Below are positions 34,201-44,310 of a stretch of 64,000 bases of DNA, in pieces (the stretch's first letter is position 1; each line of letters opens with the position of its first letter). Both the position numbers and the translations under genes were made by a program. The notes under the pieces are model-generated. The model saw only the letters and a list, made by a program, of their open reading frames with translations. It made no database searches and was not told where the DNA came from. This DNA is from Gnetum montanum (lineage: Eukaryota; Streptophyta; Gnetopsida; Gnetales; Gnetaceae), in NCBI GenBank assembly GCA_015680685.1, contig MNCI01029297.1:63376-127375 (forward strand), written 5' to 3'.

Positions 34201-36008
34201 TCACTATGCTATGCTATGCTAGGTAGCATTGCATAGCATAACATCTACTTCAAATTGGTATTATTTACTAACCGTGACTATGCTTTATTGGTAGAGGAAG
34301 AAGAGGAAGAAGGGGAAGAAGAGGTGGTGCCCCCTACAACAGGAGTGATCGACAAAAATGAAGGGGCTCTAGCTACAAAGGAAAAGGTCCTAGCCAATGA
34401 AGAAGGGGCCCCTACTATAGAAGAAAGGGCCTTGGCTGGTGAGGAGGAGGTCCCTACTAATGAAAAAGAGGCCCCTGCCAAAGAAGAGGAAAGGGGCCCA
34501 ACAACTAAGGAAGAGGCTCTTGGTGATCAGGAAGAGGCCCTTGCTGATGACCCTTTTGTGGAGAGCAGTTTGATATCGGAGGGGCACATGAATCAAGGAT
34601 GCTGATATGTTGTTGGATAAACTAGAAGAAGAGGGGCTCCATTTTGATCCTGGTATGTTTGACCACATATTTGATAGTATGCTGATGGATGACCCCCTCG
34701 CTATCACCCCTTGGGGTTTGTTGGGTAGGAGCTTTACACTATCATTTACGTTGTTCATCAGCTTTATTATGGTTCCTCTCCACTATGGCTAACATTTTTT
34801 ACCTTGCAGCTAACACTACTGTCGATACCTCTAGCCCATCCTCAATCCACCTGTAACCATGGGTTGAAACCCCTGAAAAATTTACTTTCATGCAGGGGTG
34901 GTCAACAACATGATCGACTATCTAAATCAAATTGACCTGGAAGTGGGTAAGTTGAAATTGCTATGATAGAGTCTTTAAATTTTTTTTGCTTCACTATTCC
35001 ATTGTGACTAATGGCTTTCTACATGTAGTTTTCAGCCTCTTGTCTCAAGTGGGACCCTAAGCGAGCAGTTGAGGTTGACGCCACACCTGAATTCCCATTG
35101 GAGGTGACCCAAGTACCCCGTTGCATATAGGATAAAGTAAGCCAATGTGCAGTGTACTCAGCATGCTCTCTATGGGAATGTAGGTGTGTGAATGAAGACC
35201 TCTAGAAATGGGTACAGAGGCTTGAGAAGGAGAAGGCCAACCTGACCGCTGAAGTGGGAGATCTCCATTCCAAGAACAAATTCCTATTGGCCTGAGACAA
35301 CAATGATGGTAGTTGGTGCACAACCATCATCAACTACTCAAGGTATTGGACAGCTGTGCAATGCAACAATGAGGCCACTCATGAAATAATAGAACAGAGC
35401 ATGTAGATGGACCTATTAGCTTAGAAGAACCAAGACTAGAGGGACTACAGTGCAAAGGTTTATGAGTGGGGGCAGGCACAGAAAAACCACAAACATATGT
35501 ATAAGCTAGAATGTACCGCCTACTGTAAACAATACTAGGATTCCTCTGTCAAGTTACATACCTACAAGGTATTCCTGGACATTATTAGTGCTTCTGGGAC
35601 TTATGAAAAGTTCTTTCAATAGGTGATAGTGACTAAATCCCTTGAAAGGGAAATGACCTTTCCCATGGGTGAAACCACCACTGCAACCTTTTCTCTAGGA
35701 CCACCAAGATGGACATTCATAGAAAAGGAGAAGGTTGCAGAAAGTGCTAACCTAGGAGGTAGGAATTGGGCTGATATTACAGAAGAGGAGATCTTACAAT
35801 GCCTCATAGAAAGCATAGATCAGATACCCCCCAAAATAGATGCGGGGCCATCTCAGGTCAGTCATTTCTTGGCGTTGTGATCATTTATTTTATTTGAGTC
35901 TTTATTGTGACTTTAGCTAGCTATTTCATTTTCTCTATGGTACAAAATCTAGATGAAAACATAGGACCTAATGTGGTAGGGGGAAATGGGGTGGGCGAAG
36001 GATCATAG
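31215..36008 (+). pseudogene. Antisense multi-exon gene between protease and RT of element B
   Basis: Exon 1 encodes MAPKSKHKRQGIAKAD... (40 codons) and ends at a donor at 31334. A long intron follows. Later exons are about 32209-32641 (donor GGTGAG), 32739-about 33050, 33113-34164 (one frame with a few stops; KKYASHQGDIEEWLG, HAFSKLLSQGKIIGIEQAW), 34303-34727 (acidic Glu-rich repeat, then LLDKLEEEGLHFDPGMFD), 34810-34945, 35029-35856 (probable coiled coil, RLEKEKANLTAEVGDL) and 35952-36008 (Gly/Asn-rich tail, TAG). Clear GT...AG pairs exist at 34165/34302, 34728/34809, 34946/35028 and 35857/35951. Several stops and one frameshift near 32500 make it a pseudogene. I do not recognise the protein. 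It may be a captured host gene or an antisense element gene like those known in some Tat elements. Confidence 0.6.
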
Positions 36009-36204
36009 CATAGTAGCCAAAAATTTTATTTGGTTTCTCACAAAGAATGTTGCAAACATTATTAATTAATTTTTTGAATGAAAGAAAAAATATGGGATAT
36101 GAAGAGATTTATTTCATTTTGGCTTATGTGTTGTATTTATTTTTATGTTATTCTTTATCTTTTCTTTTTATCAATTAAACTTCTTAGGAGGATCTCGTTT
36201 TAGT
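36009..36204. other. A/T-rich stretch after the antisense gene
   Basis: No frame. Probably the 3' untranslated part of the antisense gene, equivalent to 2957-3182 in A2. Confidence 0.4.
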
Positions 36205-36447
36205 TTTAGGCCATTTTGGGCCATAACAATAGTTTAAGGTCATTCCGAGCCATCGCTAGTTTTAGGCCATTTCAAGCCATTGGTAGCTTTAGTCCATTTC
36301 GGGTTATTGGTAATTTTAGGCCATTTCAGGCCACTGGTAGTTTTAGGCCATTTCAAGCCGTCGATAGTTTTAAGCCATTTCAGGCCACTGCCAGTTTTAG
36401 GCCATTTTCGGCCCTCGGTAGTTTTAGGCTATTTCGGACCACTAGAT
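36205..36447. repeat. 27-bp minisatellite (type alpha) in B
   Basis: About nine 27-bp units with the core AGTTTTAGGCCATTTC. It is homologous to 3183-3340 and in the same place between protease and the antisense gene. The frames through it (36216-36452, 36280-36495) have a nine-residue period and are repeat artefacts. Confidence 0.88.
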
Positions 36448-36682
36448 GTTAATAGGGAAAAATTTTTGCTAGTTTTATGCCCTAGTAGACCATGATGTGA
36501 TGCAAACAGGGGACATGATGTGATCAGTTTAAAAAATGAAAAATGAGTAAGACCCTTAGTGTAAATAAACAAATATGAAGCAAACAAAGAATAAATGTAT
36601 AATGAGCATTAACTGTGTCAGAAGCAGTGGAGTAGTTATGCTACATAACTAACGATCATTCTCGCAGTTTCTTTTTAACCCA
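36448..36682. other. Spacer between minisatellite and protease in B
   Basis: A/T-rich, no gene seen. A2 has a comparable stretch at 3341-3451. Confidence 0.4.
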
Positions 36683-37310
36683 TCATGGGCTCAGTGATGC
36701 ATAAGGCTGAGGGGCTTTGTTGCAATATTCTTCTATGTCATTTTCTACCACTTGAAAAGGTAATTTGACCCATGTAGTTTCATTTTCTGAGTGGGCTAGC
36801 TCATTTGCCAAACAAGTAACCTCAGTGAGGATAGACATTTCATTCTCAAAGGTTACTACTTTGGAACCTTGCTCCATGTCAACATTGTTTATCACTTGGT
36901 TTGCCACTTCATCACCATGGATGACCACCTCCCTACTCACATAAGGTAGGTGGATTTCTTGATGTATGGATGAAGAGATGATCGTGAGTTGGGCTAACCA
37001 TGACCTCCACAAGATCAGGTTAAACCCAGGCATCTCTTCCACCACGATGAATGTTGCACTTGTGGGGAACTGATCCCTTGCCACAAAGTTAATGTGGATA
37101 CTCCCTTTTACCACCACCTATGCTCCATTGAATGACTTCAGACATGAGGTCATTGTGGGTTTGATTTGATCCACCAAACCTAGCTTGTCCACTATTGCGA
37201 ACAAGATGACATTTGTAGCAACCCAATCATGAACATGTACTCTTTAGATTTTGTTTTGACTAATCCAAATTGTGGTGAACAAGGATACTGTTATGGCCTA
37301 GCCCTTCTCA
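36683..37310 (-). pseudogene. Aspartic protease region of element B
   Basis: The same as 3452-4394 in A2: NVILFAIVDKLGLVDQIKPT, FNGA, then an open frame from 37117 with VVKGSIHINFVARDQFPTS, EEMPGFNLILWRSWLAQL (Gly of ILGR replaced by Trp) and HQEIHLPYVS, ending CNKAPQPYASLSP and stop. The catalytic D-T/S-G is again not recognisable; the place reads VHDWVAT. The last 144 codons are open. Confidence 0.7.
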
Positions 37311-38153
37311 GGGTCATCCTTGATGGACTCATCATGAAATATCAATTGAGTTAGCTTTAGTTCTTTAGGCGTAGAAGGAAGCATGACCGCATGGATAGCT
37401 TTCTCCTTTTCTAGCATGTTTTTGTCAACTGGTATGGATGTTAACATGTGAACCAAGGCCTTGTAGTGTGTAGTGGAGGTCATTATCAGGTTGTATAGGC
37501 TCAAAGTTGTATTATTTTGTTTTACAGCCTATTTAACCTGAGTAAGAGTGTTTAAAAGGTCTTTTTCCTTTTCTAGTTGATTGTCATCTTTTTCCTCCTC
37601 CATTCATCCTAGAAGATGAATTTCTCAAGGAGTAGCAGTTTTAGGTTTTGGACTAGACCTTTTTTGGTGGGATGGTGATGATTGCGTGGGCATAGCGGCA
37701 TCAACTATTGCTGACGAGGGGGGCGTAGACATGGAAGATGAGGGTATAGGCTTGGGGGGACCTTGGGCAGTACTCTCCTTGGCCATTTTGTTTGTCAAAC
37801 ACCTTTCCCGTTTCCTTGAATGGGAAGGCTGTGATGCCATCTTATGCTGGCTCTATGTTATGGGGGTAGTTGAGTGTTTTAGCCCCCTAATGATGAACAA
37901 TGTTTGTGGTGTTAGTGTGGGCGGCGATGTAGTTTTGAATATGAAGGATGCAAGGGCAGATGTCCAAGGAGGAACCTTGAGAACAAATGGCTGTTGCAAT
38001 GTCTTCTTTGCCGTTGTTGGTGTTGCTATGCCATGTTGAGTTGCACGAATCATAAAAGGCCACTGTGGCAGTTCTGGATTCCTATCTATGCCAATCATGT
38101 TGATAATGTACCCTACATCATTAGCGTTGAGGGGGTCGTTCTAAACATGCATT
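37311..38153 (-). pseudogene. gag C-terminal linker of element B (left of solo LTR G)
   Basis: A Pro/Ser/Lys-rich linker between knuckle and protease matches 4395-4930 of A2 (MASQPSHSRKRERCL; PPKPIPSSSMS). It breaks off at 38153 where solo LTR G begins. The frame resumes at 39925. Confidence 0.65.
38149..38153. other. Target site duplication of solo LTR G (left)
   Basis: TGCAT, repeated at 39920-39924. Confidence 0.85.
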
Positions 38154-39919
38154 GAAGCAACCGAAAATGTTCATGGCTGAAAAACACCGAGAGGTCATCA
38201 ATTGTAGTAGTCTTAACCCTAGATCCATGTGAGGGCCATGCTAGATAAAATGGAAATGGGTTGCCTTGAATGGTCTGGTTGCTCAGACAGGGACTTAGTC
38301 AGTGTTAATATAACCTTTTGCAAACAGATAATTTGAAAACGACACTTGTGACATAGAATAATGATGCTTAAATGTTAAATGCAAAAAAGAGTGGAAAACT
38401 ATGTAAAATGCAATGACAAGTAGGAAAGAAAAGTAAAATGCAATTAGGAAAATGCACCACTTCAAGGCTAGGACTTCACTCTGTCAAGATGGATACAATC
38501 AGTTGCATGGCACTGAGAGGCACAGAGTTTCCAAGAGTAATCAAGATATTTAGAGCAAGACAGTTGTATGCTTGAACATGGACTCAAGGGTCAACAATGA
38601 AGAATGCTATGAGGATAGCAAGAAAGAGCAAAATAGAATGCCAGATGAGAGTGCTAACTGTTACAGTGTCAAACAAGATGTTTACAATGCTCAGGAATAC
38701 AATGCTAACTTTCTTGCTTTTCAGCCAACAAAATTGTCAACCATCTAAATTGCCAACCAAAATAACCCCTCTGAACATTGCTCATTTGGGTATTTATAAG
38801 ACCAAGGGCATGCGAAAGATGTGGATTGGATGCCACGTGTCCTGGGCTTGTGTTGACTTGTGTATGCTGCATGGATGTGCATGATCATTGGACATGCATG
38901 ACTGTTGGACATGCCTACCATGCTGCAATTATGAGCCTACCACATTGTAATTGCACTGTCATAACTTGGATATGTGTGCCAATGGTGCAAATGGATGAAG
39001 TACATTGATGTAGCGCAACTGCTTGCTATGCTACACTATGCTTTGTAGCGTAGCATGTTGGTGTAGCGTAGCATCTTGCTACGCTGCGCTATGCCATGCA
39101 GTGTAGCATAGCGTAGCCACTAGTTTGAAGCAAAAACTTGCATTGTGTCCTACTACATGTGCTGGAAACCTTTGAAGCACGCTAACTGTTTATTGCATAT
39201 TTGTTACACTATGCTACGCTATGTAGTGTAGCATAGCATAGCAGTTGGGCTTGGTTGCAAAAATGTCGACAATGTGCAAACTTTTCCTATTGTATTACGA
39301 AACTTATGAACTTGCTGATCCTGCCCTTTGAGATGCCTTTCGTTATTCCCATAGAGTTGCTACACTGTGCTATGCTACGTAGTGTAGCATAGCATACCAG
39401 CCGACATTGCCTACTTTTTGCTAAATTTGCTACTTTTTGGTGAAGGAGCCATTGCTGAAGAACTTGGAGCTAAGAAAAGTAACTATTTTTGAAGGCCAAA
39501 GGTGCTAACTGAGTGTATTTGAAATCACTGAGTAAGCCAAGCCTTCCTGTCTTGCTCTTGCTACGCTATGCTATGCTGCATAGCGTAGCATAGTGTAGCA
39601 CCTTGTCTTGCAATAATGTTTGGTTGAATGCTTGAACAACTATCTCCTGAAGCCTGCTACGCTATATAACGTAGCCTAGCATAGAAAACTCTTTCACTTA
39701 GAAAACATGAAAAATGTTTTTGTGCATTTTGAGCACCATCGACAACTCTCAGCATCGCTTCTAAGTAGGCTATCAGCTGGATGAACTACCCAGCTAGAAG
39801 ATTTGCCAAACTGTGCAGCCTAGACTCAAAGCATCCACTTCTTGCTGAAGTGACATGGTGCTACTTGAATTGCAAAGACTTGGTGAAGTAAGAATGCCTT
39901 GAAAATTTAGGGTGTTTTG
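38154..39919 (-). repeat. Solo LTR G inserted in gag of element B
   Basis: It is 1.77 kb long and runs TGAAGCAACCG...GGTGTTTTG on the plus strand. It aligns along its length with the LTRs of the A-E family. No internal region follows. It is bounded by TGCAT on both sides and splits the B gag between linker and knuckle. TATAAATA is at 38791-38798 (minus). It has the richest set of GCTATGCTA palindromes in the window (39025-39120, 39205-39245, 39355-39400, 39555-39600 and 39655-39690). Solo LTRs arise by recombination between the two LTRs of an inserted element. Confidence 0.88.
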
Positions 39920-39924
39920 TGCAT
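39920..39924. other. Target site duplication of solo LTR G (right)
   Basis: TGCAT, equal to 38149-38153. Confidence 0.85.
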
Positions 39925-42228
39925 AGATTGATTTTTAGGGTGGACGGGGTTGCTTTTATCTAGAACCAACTTCCCCTAATCAATCATTTTCTGGATGTCA
40001 TATTTTAATGCCAAATAGTAATCTATGTCATGACCAAAAATTTGATGGTAGTCATAGAACCACTCTAGCCTGAAGTTCTTAGGAACTGGAAACTCGTTGG
40101 GCATAGCCATGGATGGGTTCCTAAGGATCTTGCAGTACCGTTGATGCCGTTTGGTTGCCTCCTTGGAAATCCACTTATGTTTGATGTACCCAACCCCCAA
40201 CAATTGCTTTAGAAGTTCTAAAGGCTTGATGGTCAATGGAGTATACTTGGAGTGATCTTTATGCTCAAAGTTGGATTTAGGCTAGGTTGATGCCTCTAGT
40301 GCCGATGTGGAGGGTTGGGCAATGTTACTTGAACTAGGTGTAGGGTTGGTTGCCATTATGGTCACCTTTTTATTATTGTTGCTGTTGGGATTTACCTCAT
40401 TTTTCACAGAGGCCACCATGGCTATTGTGGCTTTTTCCTTCTCCTTGTCTTTTTTGGTATATGAATTTTTATATGCAACATAGGCCAGGTCTTTACTAGC
40501 TACAGTCATGTCTTGGATGCTCATGGTCAAGGCAAAAGCTTAACTAAGAGAGTGCAAGGCTAAGTAATATAGCTTGCATTTGATGAAATCATTTATCACC
40601 CCCTTGAATATGGCCAGCAAATGGGCTTATGCAATAGGCTAATGGATCTCATTCAAGGTAGCACTCCACTACTGTATAAACTTTTGCACCGACTTCAGCA
40701 GGTCTTGCTTAACGCCCATCAACTGATCCAATGTGACTCTAGGCTTCAAGTTATACTTGAAGCAGGTCACGAACTGGGTCAGTAGCTCCTCTAGTGTGGA
40801 GATGGAGGCACTTAGGAGTACACAGTACTAGTCTAAATCTTTTCTCGTGAGATACATAGCAAAGACGTGAATAATGGTATGTGGCCACTGCTACAACAAC
40901 AAATATTTTGATCTAAATGTCACTAAATGTGTGTTGGGATTGCCCTCCCTGTTGTATTTTGTGATGTGGGGAAGTGGCATCCAAAGGGGTAATGCAAGCA
41001 TGGGAATGGCTAGGCTGATGGGGTCACCATGATAGAAATCCATTACCTACACTATGTTAGAACTGACAGCTTTGAGATGGTTGATCTCTTTAGTGAGGGT
41101 CTAGATAAGTTGGAACGCTTGATCTAGACCTAGAGATGACATAGATAGTTGTGGGGTTGTAGGGGCAGCCATCATTGGTTGCATACTAAGGAAAATAGCC
41201 TAGCTCATAGGGGGTGCCGTTGGGGCTGCCCTTGTGAAGGGTGTTACTTGCAAGGTCCACCAGCTATTTGGTGGTGCTGTTGGAGCTGTAGCCGCTAGTG
41301 GTGCTATAGGGTTAGTCATTTGCAAGACTGATGGGATAGGCCAAAATCTTGCACTTGGTTGTGACACCTGTGGGACCTGATACACTTGGTGGTAAGGGTA
41401 ATGTGGCATCTAGGAGAGTTGCAAAATAGGGGACGAAGTGACTGGGGTCTGCCACAAAATTGGGGCTAGGCTTGCCGCTAATGGTGGAATAGGTGTAGAT
41501 GATGGAATAGGAGCAGAGGCTCCATGTAGCTATGAGGTAGACATGATGTGCACGTAGGGTATGGTAGGTGTGATTGGTGCCTGGTATGATGATGGGATAG
41601 AATGAGGAGGGAGGGTGCCTAGGAATGAAACTGAGGGAGGAGCATGTTGATACACTAAGGGTGTAGGATGGTTGCCCATGGCTAATGATAACATAGATTG
41701 TGGTGGAGTTGTTGTAGTCATAATACAGGCAGATGCAAAAAGTGGGTTTGACCTAAAGACCATGGTGGGAGGGATGGTCATAGGGTAAGTTTTTCCATCA
41801 CCTTTGGATTAGGATTCTAGGTCTTCCTATCCATCCTAGAATGCTTCATTGTAATGGGATGTCATGTCTTACTCCCTAGGGTTACTGACTTACAATAGCT
41901 AATCTAAGATCCATTGATACATTTCCATCAAGGGGATGGTAACTTCAAGGGTAGGGATAAATTCCCTCCTATTTTGATGAAGGAACTTGAAGTTGCATTT
42001 GTCCTTGAGTTCCTAGCGGTCGAGGGGCATATTTTCTTGGATCTTTGTGCAAAAGAAGTCATAACACTCTATGTCTTGTGCCAAGAACTCAAGCAATAGA
42101 TGTTGGATCCTGAGGGACCAGCATGATGCCAATACTGGGCTAGGTGGCCACTCAATACCAATGGTGCTTTGAGCCAAGAAAAGAGTCTCAAAGCTTGAGT
42201 TAGAAATAGCAGTTGTTGATGGAATCAT
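39925..42228 (-). pseudogene. gag of element B (N-terminal and core part)
   Basis: It starts at ATG 42228 (MIPSTTAISN). A Pro/Ala/Thr/Ser-rich linker at about 41780-41170 follows. The gag core is at about 41040-40540 (MDFYHGDPISLAIPML; ISTLEELLTQFVTCF; LKPRVTLDQLMG). A Lys/Asn-rich linker comes next (MTMSIQDMTVASKDLAYVAY). The knuckle region at about 40060-39980 reads FYDYHQIFGHDIDYYLALK. A2 has Cys at both places where B has Tyr, so the B knuckle has lost its zinc ligands. Many stops. Homologous to 4395-7219 at all points. Confidence 0.8.
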
Positions 42229-42442
42229 TTTGCATGATAAAAGGGAAAATTGCAAATGGGAAACATGGAATAGATGATCAGAGGCTTTTATCCTGCTGGG
42301 TTCTAAAAGAACCATCGTTGTGACTAGTCTGCACCACACAATTCATAAAAAACCACAAAAGGGTGTCACATTCATGCTAGTGCATGATAGCGTATAGAGA
42401 GCATGTAGAACTACCTGTAAAACTCAGAAAGGCCACCAAAAA

Positions 42443-42460
42443 GGCCCTCCTTCTAGTGCA
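42443..42460 (-). other. Primer binding site of B
   Basis: Minus strand TGCACTAGAAGGAGGGCC, seven bases inside the LTR end (42467), as in A1 and A2. Confidence 0.7.
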
Positions 42461-42466
42461 AAAATT

Positions 42467-44310
42467 TGTAGTGACTAAAATGTTGGTGGCTAGAACACCA
42501 AGAGGTTGTCAGGTGAATAGTTTAACCTCAGATTAGTGCAAGGGCCATGTTGGAGAGAAATGAAAATAGGACACCCTAAACAGTCTAGTCAGTCAGATAA
42601 GGACTTAAGTGGTGTATCTTAACCTTTCGTGAACATTTTTTTCGGAAGTAGGACATGCGAAGTTAATTGATAATCAACAAATGTAAAGTAGGAAAATTAC
42701 TCCAAAAAAATGATGATAGTAAAAAAAATAGCAAAATAGATTTGGATGAGAGAATTCACCACCCCAAAGGTCACATATTTGATCCTTTTCCTTGTTTGAA
42801 AAGTGTACATTAGGTTGTGCAAGACTGGAGAGACACTACTTACACCAAATAGTATGGTCATAGGTCTTCTACTTACTACTTTGTTTGTTGAGATGCAAAA
42901 ATGCTCGACTCACAAAGGGATGTTTGGAGCCAACCAGAGAACACAAAGGTAACAAAAATTCTTAAAATGCCAACTATGTTTTCTAAAAGCCAACTACACC
43001 AAAAGGCCAATATTTTTTGCCAACATGCCAACCAATTGTCTTTAACAACCTAATTTTTTTGTCAACCTCCCAAGCATTGTTTTCTAGGGTATTTATAGGG
43101 ATAAGAGTAGGAGAGAAATGTGGTTTGGATGCCACATGTTCTAGGCCCCCACAAGGTGCAAATGTGGCTATACCATGTAAGTGTGTGATGCTGGATGCAA
43201 ACTTTGTTATGCTATGACCATAATGCTGAAACAACATGTGCCAAAATCTAGTGTGCCATCAATGTAAGTAAAATGGAGCCTATGCTCTAGGACTATGTCT
43301 TCCCTACTCTTACGAATAGGGTCAACCATAGGAAAAAAAATTTAGGAGTTGACTAGGGGGAAGAAAAATGGAGTGGAATTTCTAATTTTGATAAGGAGAT
43401 GCCAGAGTGAGAAATATTGTTGCCAACAAGTTCTAGAGCTAGCTGACGATGTCTTGATGCTTCTATGCTAGTGTTGCGCTACTCACGCTGTTGACTATAT
43501 TAGTATAGCATAAGTAGCTACTTGCTACACTGTGCTATGCTACATAGCATAGCATAGCATACCCATAGCCGAAGAGCATTTGTCTAAGACCTAGCTAGCC
43601 AAACAGCTATAGCATTTTTCCTTCATGCCAGAGAGCTTTTGGACTCACTAAACTCATGTTTCAAATACTTTTGCTCTTTTTGTATCGTTGCTACGTTGTG
43701 CTATGCTATGTAGCATAGCACAGTGTAGTAGTCAACGTACCTTGCTTCTTTGTTCAATCTACCATTTTTCTAGCAATAATGTTTGCTAGAGGATTGAGGG
43801 CTAAGCAAGGCAATAGGTTTTGGAGGCCGAAGTGTTTTCAAGTATAATTTTCTTGTTGGAATCACTTGGCAAGATGGGCCTTTTTTCTTTTTCTTTGCTA
43901 CATTGTGCTATGCTACATTGCGTAGCACTTTGTGTTGGCTAAATCCTGACTTTTCTTACAACCATTTTGTCACTTTGCATTTGGATTCTTAAGTATCTAT
44001 CTTTCAAGGCTTTCTATTCTACATAGCGTAGCAGATTTTTTCACTAAAAAACTTGTTGAACTATTTTTCTCATCGCAAACACTTTTGACAACTCCTAACA
44101 TGGTCTCTAGGTAGATTGTTAGCCAAGTCAAATATCCAATTGGCTAGGCTAGGAGTTCGAAAATCTTGTTAGCTCTGAAGATAGAAAACTTTCTACACTG
44201 GATAGTGTACCCTCAATGTTAACCTTCATGACACTGCACTTATGAAAGTCCTTGCCTAAATTCCAAGACATTGCTAAAGCATGAGAGCCTTGAAATTTTG
44301 TGGTGTTTCT
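42467..44310 (-). repeat. 5' LTR of element B
   Basis: It is 1.84 kb long. The plus strand starts TGTAGTGAC and ends GGTGTTTCT (the expected CA is lost). TATAAATA is at 43090-43097 (minus). Palindromes lie near 43525-43565, 43685-43730 and 43895-43930. The next bases outward, GGTCC, are the complement of the GGACC that flanks the 3' LTR of D, in the same phase of the same 29-bp repeat. Confidence 0.85.

Larger units (their letters stand above)
19830..44310 (-). mobile_element. Element B: large Tat-like Gypsy element with nested insertions
   Basis: Minus strand order: 5' LTR, primer site, gag (split by solo LTR G), protease, 27-bp minisatellite, antisense multi-exon gene, beta-type minisatellite, then RT, RNase H, archaeal-type RNase H and integrase, ending abruptly at 19830 against array (ii). 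Element F sits between the beta minisatellite and RT. The perfect ACAAG duplication around F shows that 23385 and 30563 were adjacent before it came. Without F and G the piece is about 15.5 kb. The family matches Tat/Ogre in having two RNase H domains and repeats in non-coding parts. Confidence 0.75.

Noticed and set aside
36216-36495. Phe/Pro-rich plus frames with a nine-residue period
   Set aside because: They are translations of the 27-bp minisatellite, which is non-coding in A2.
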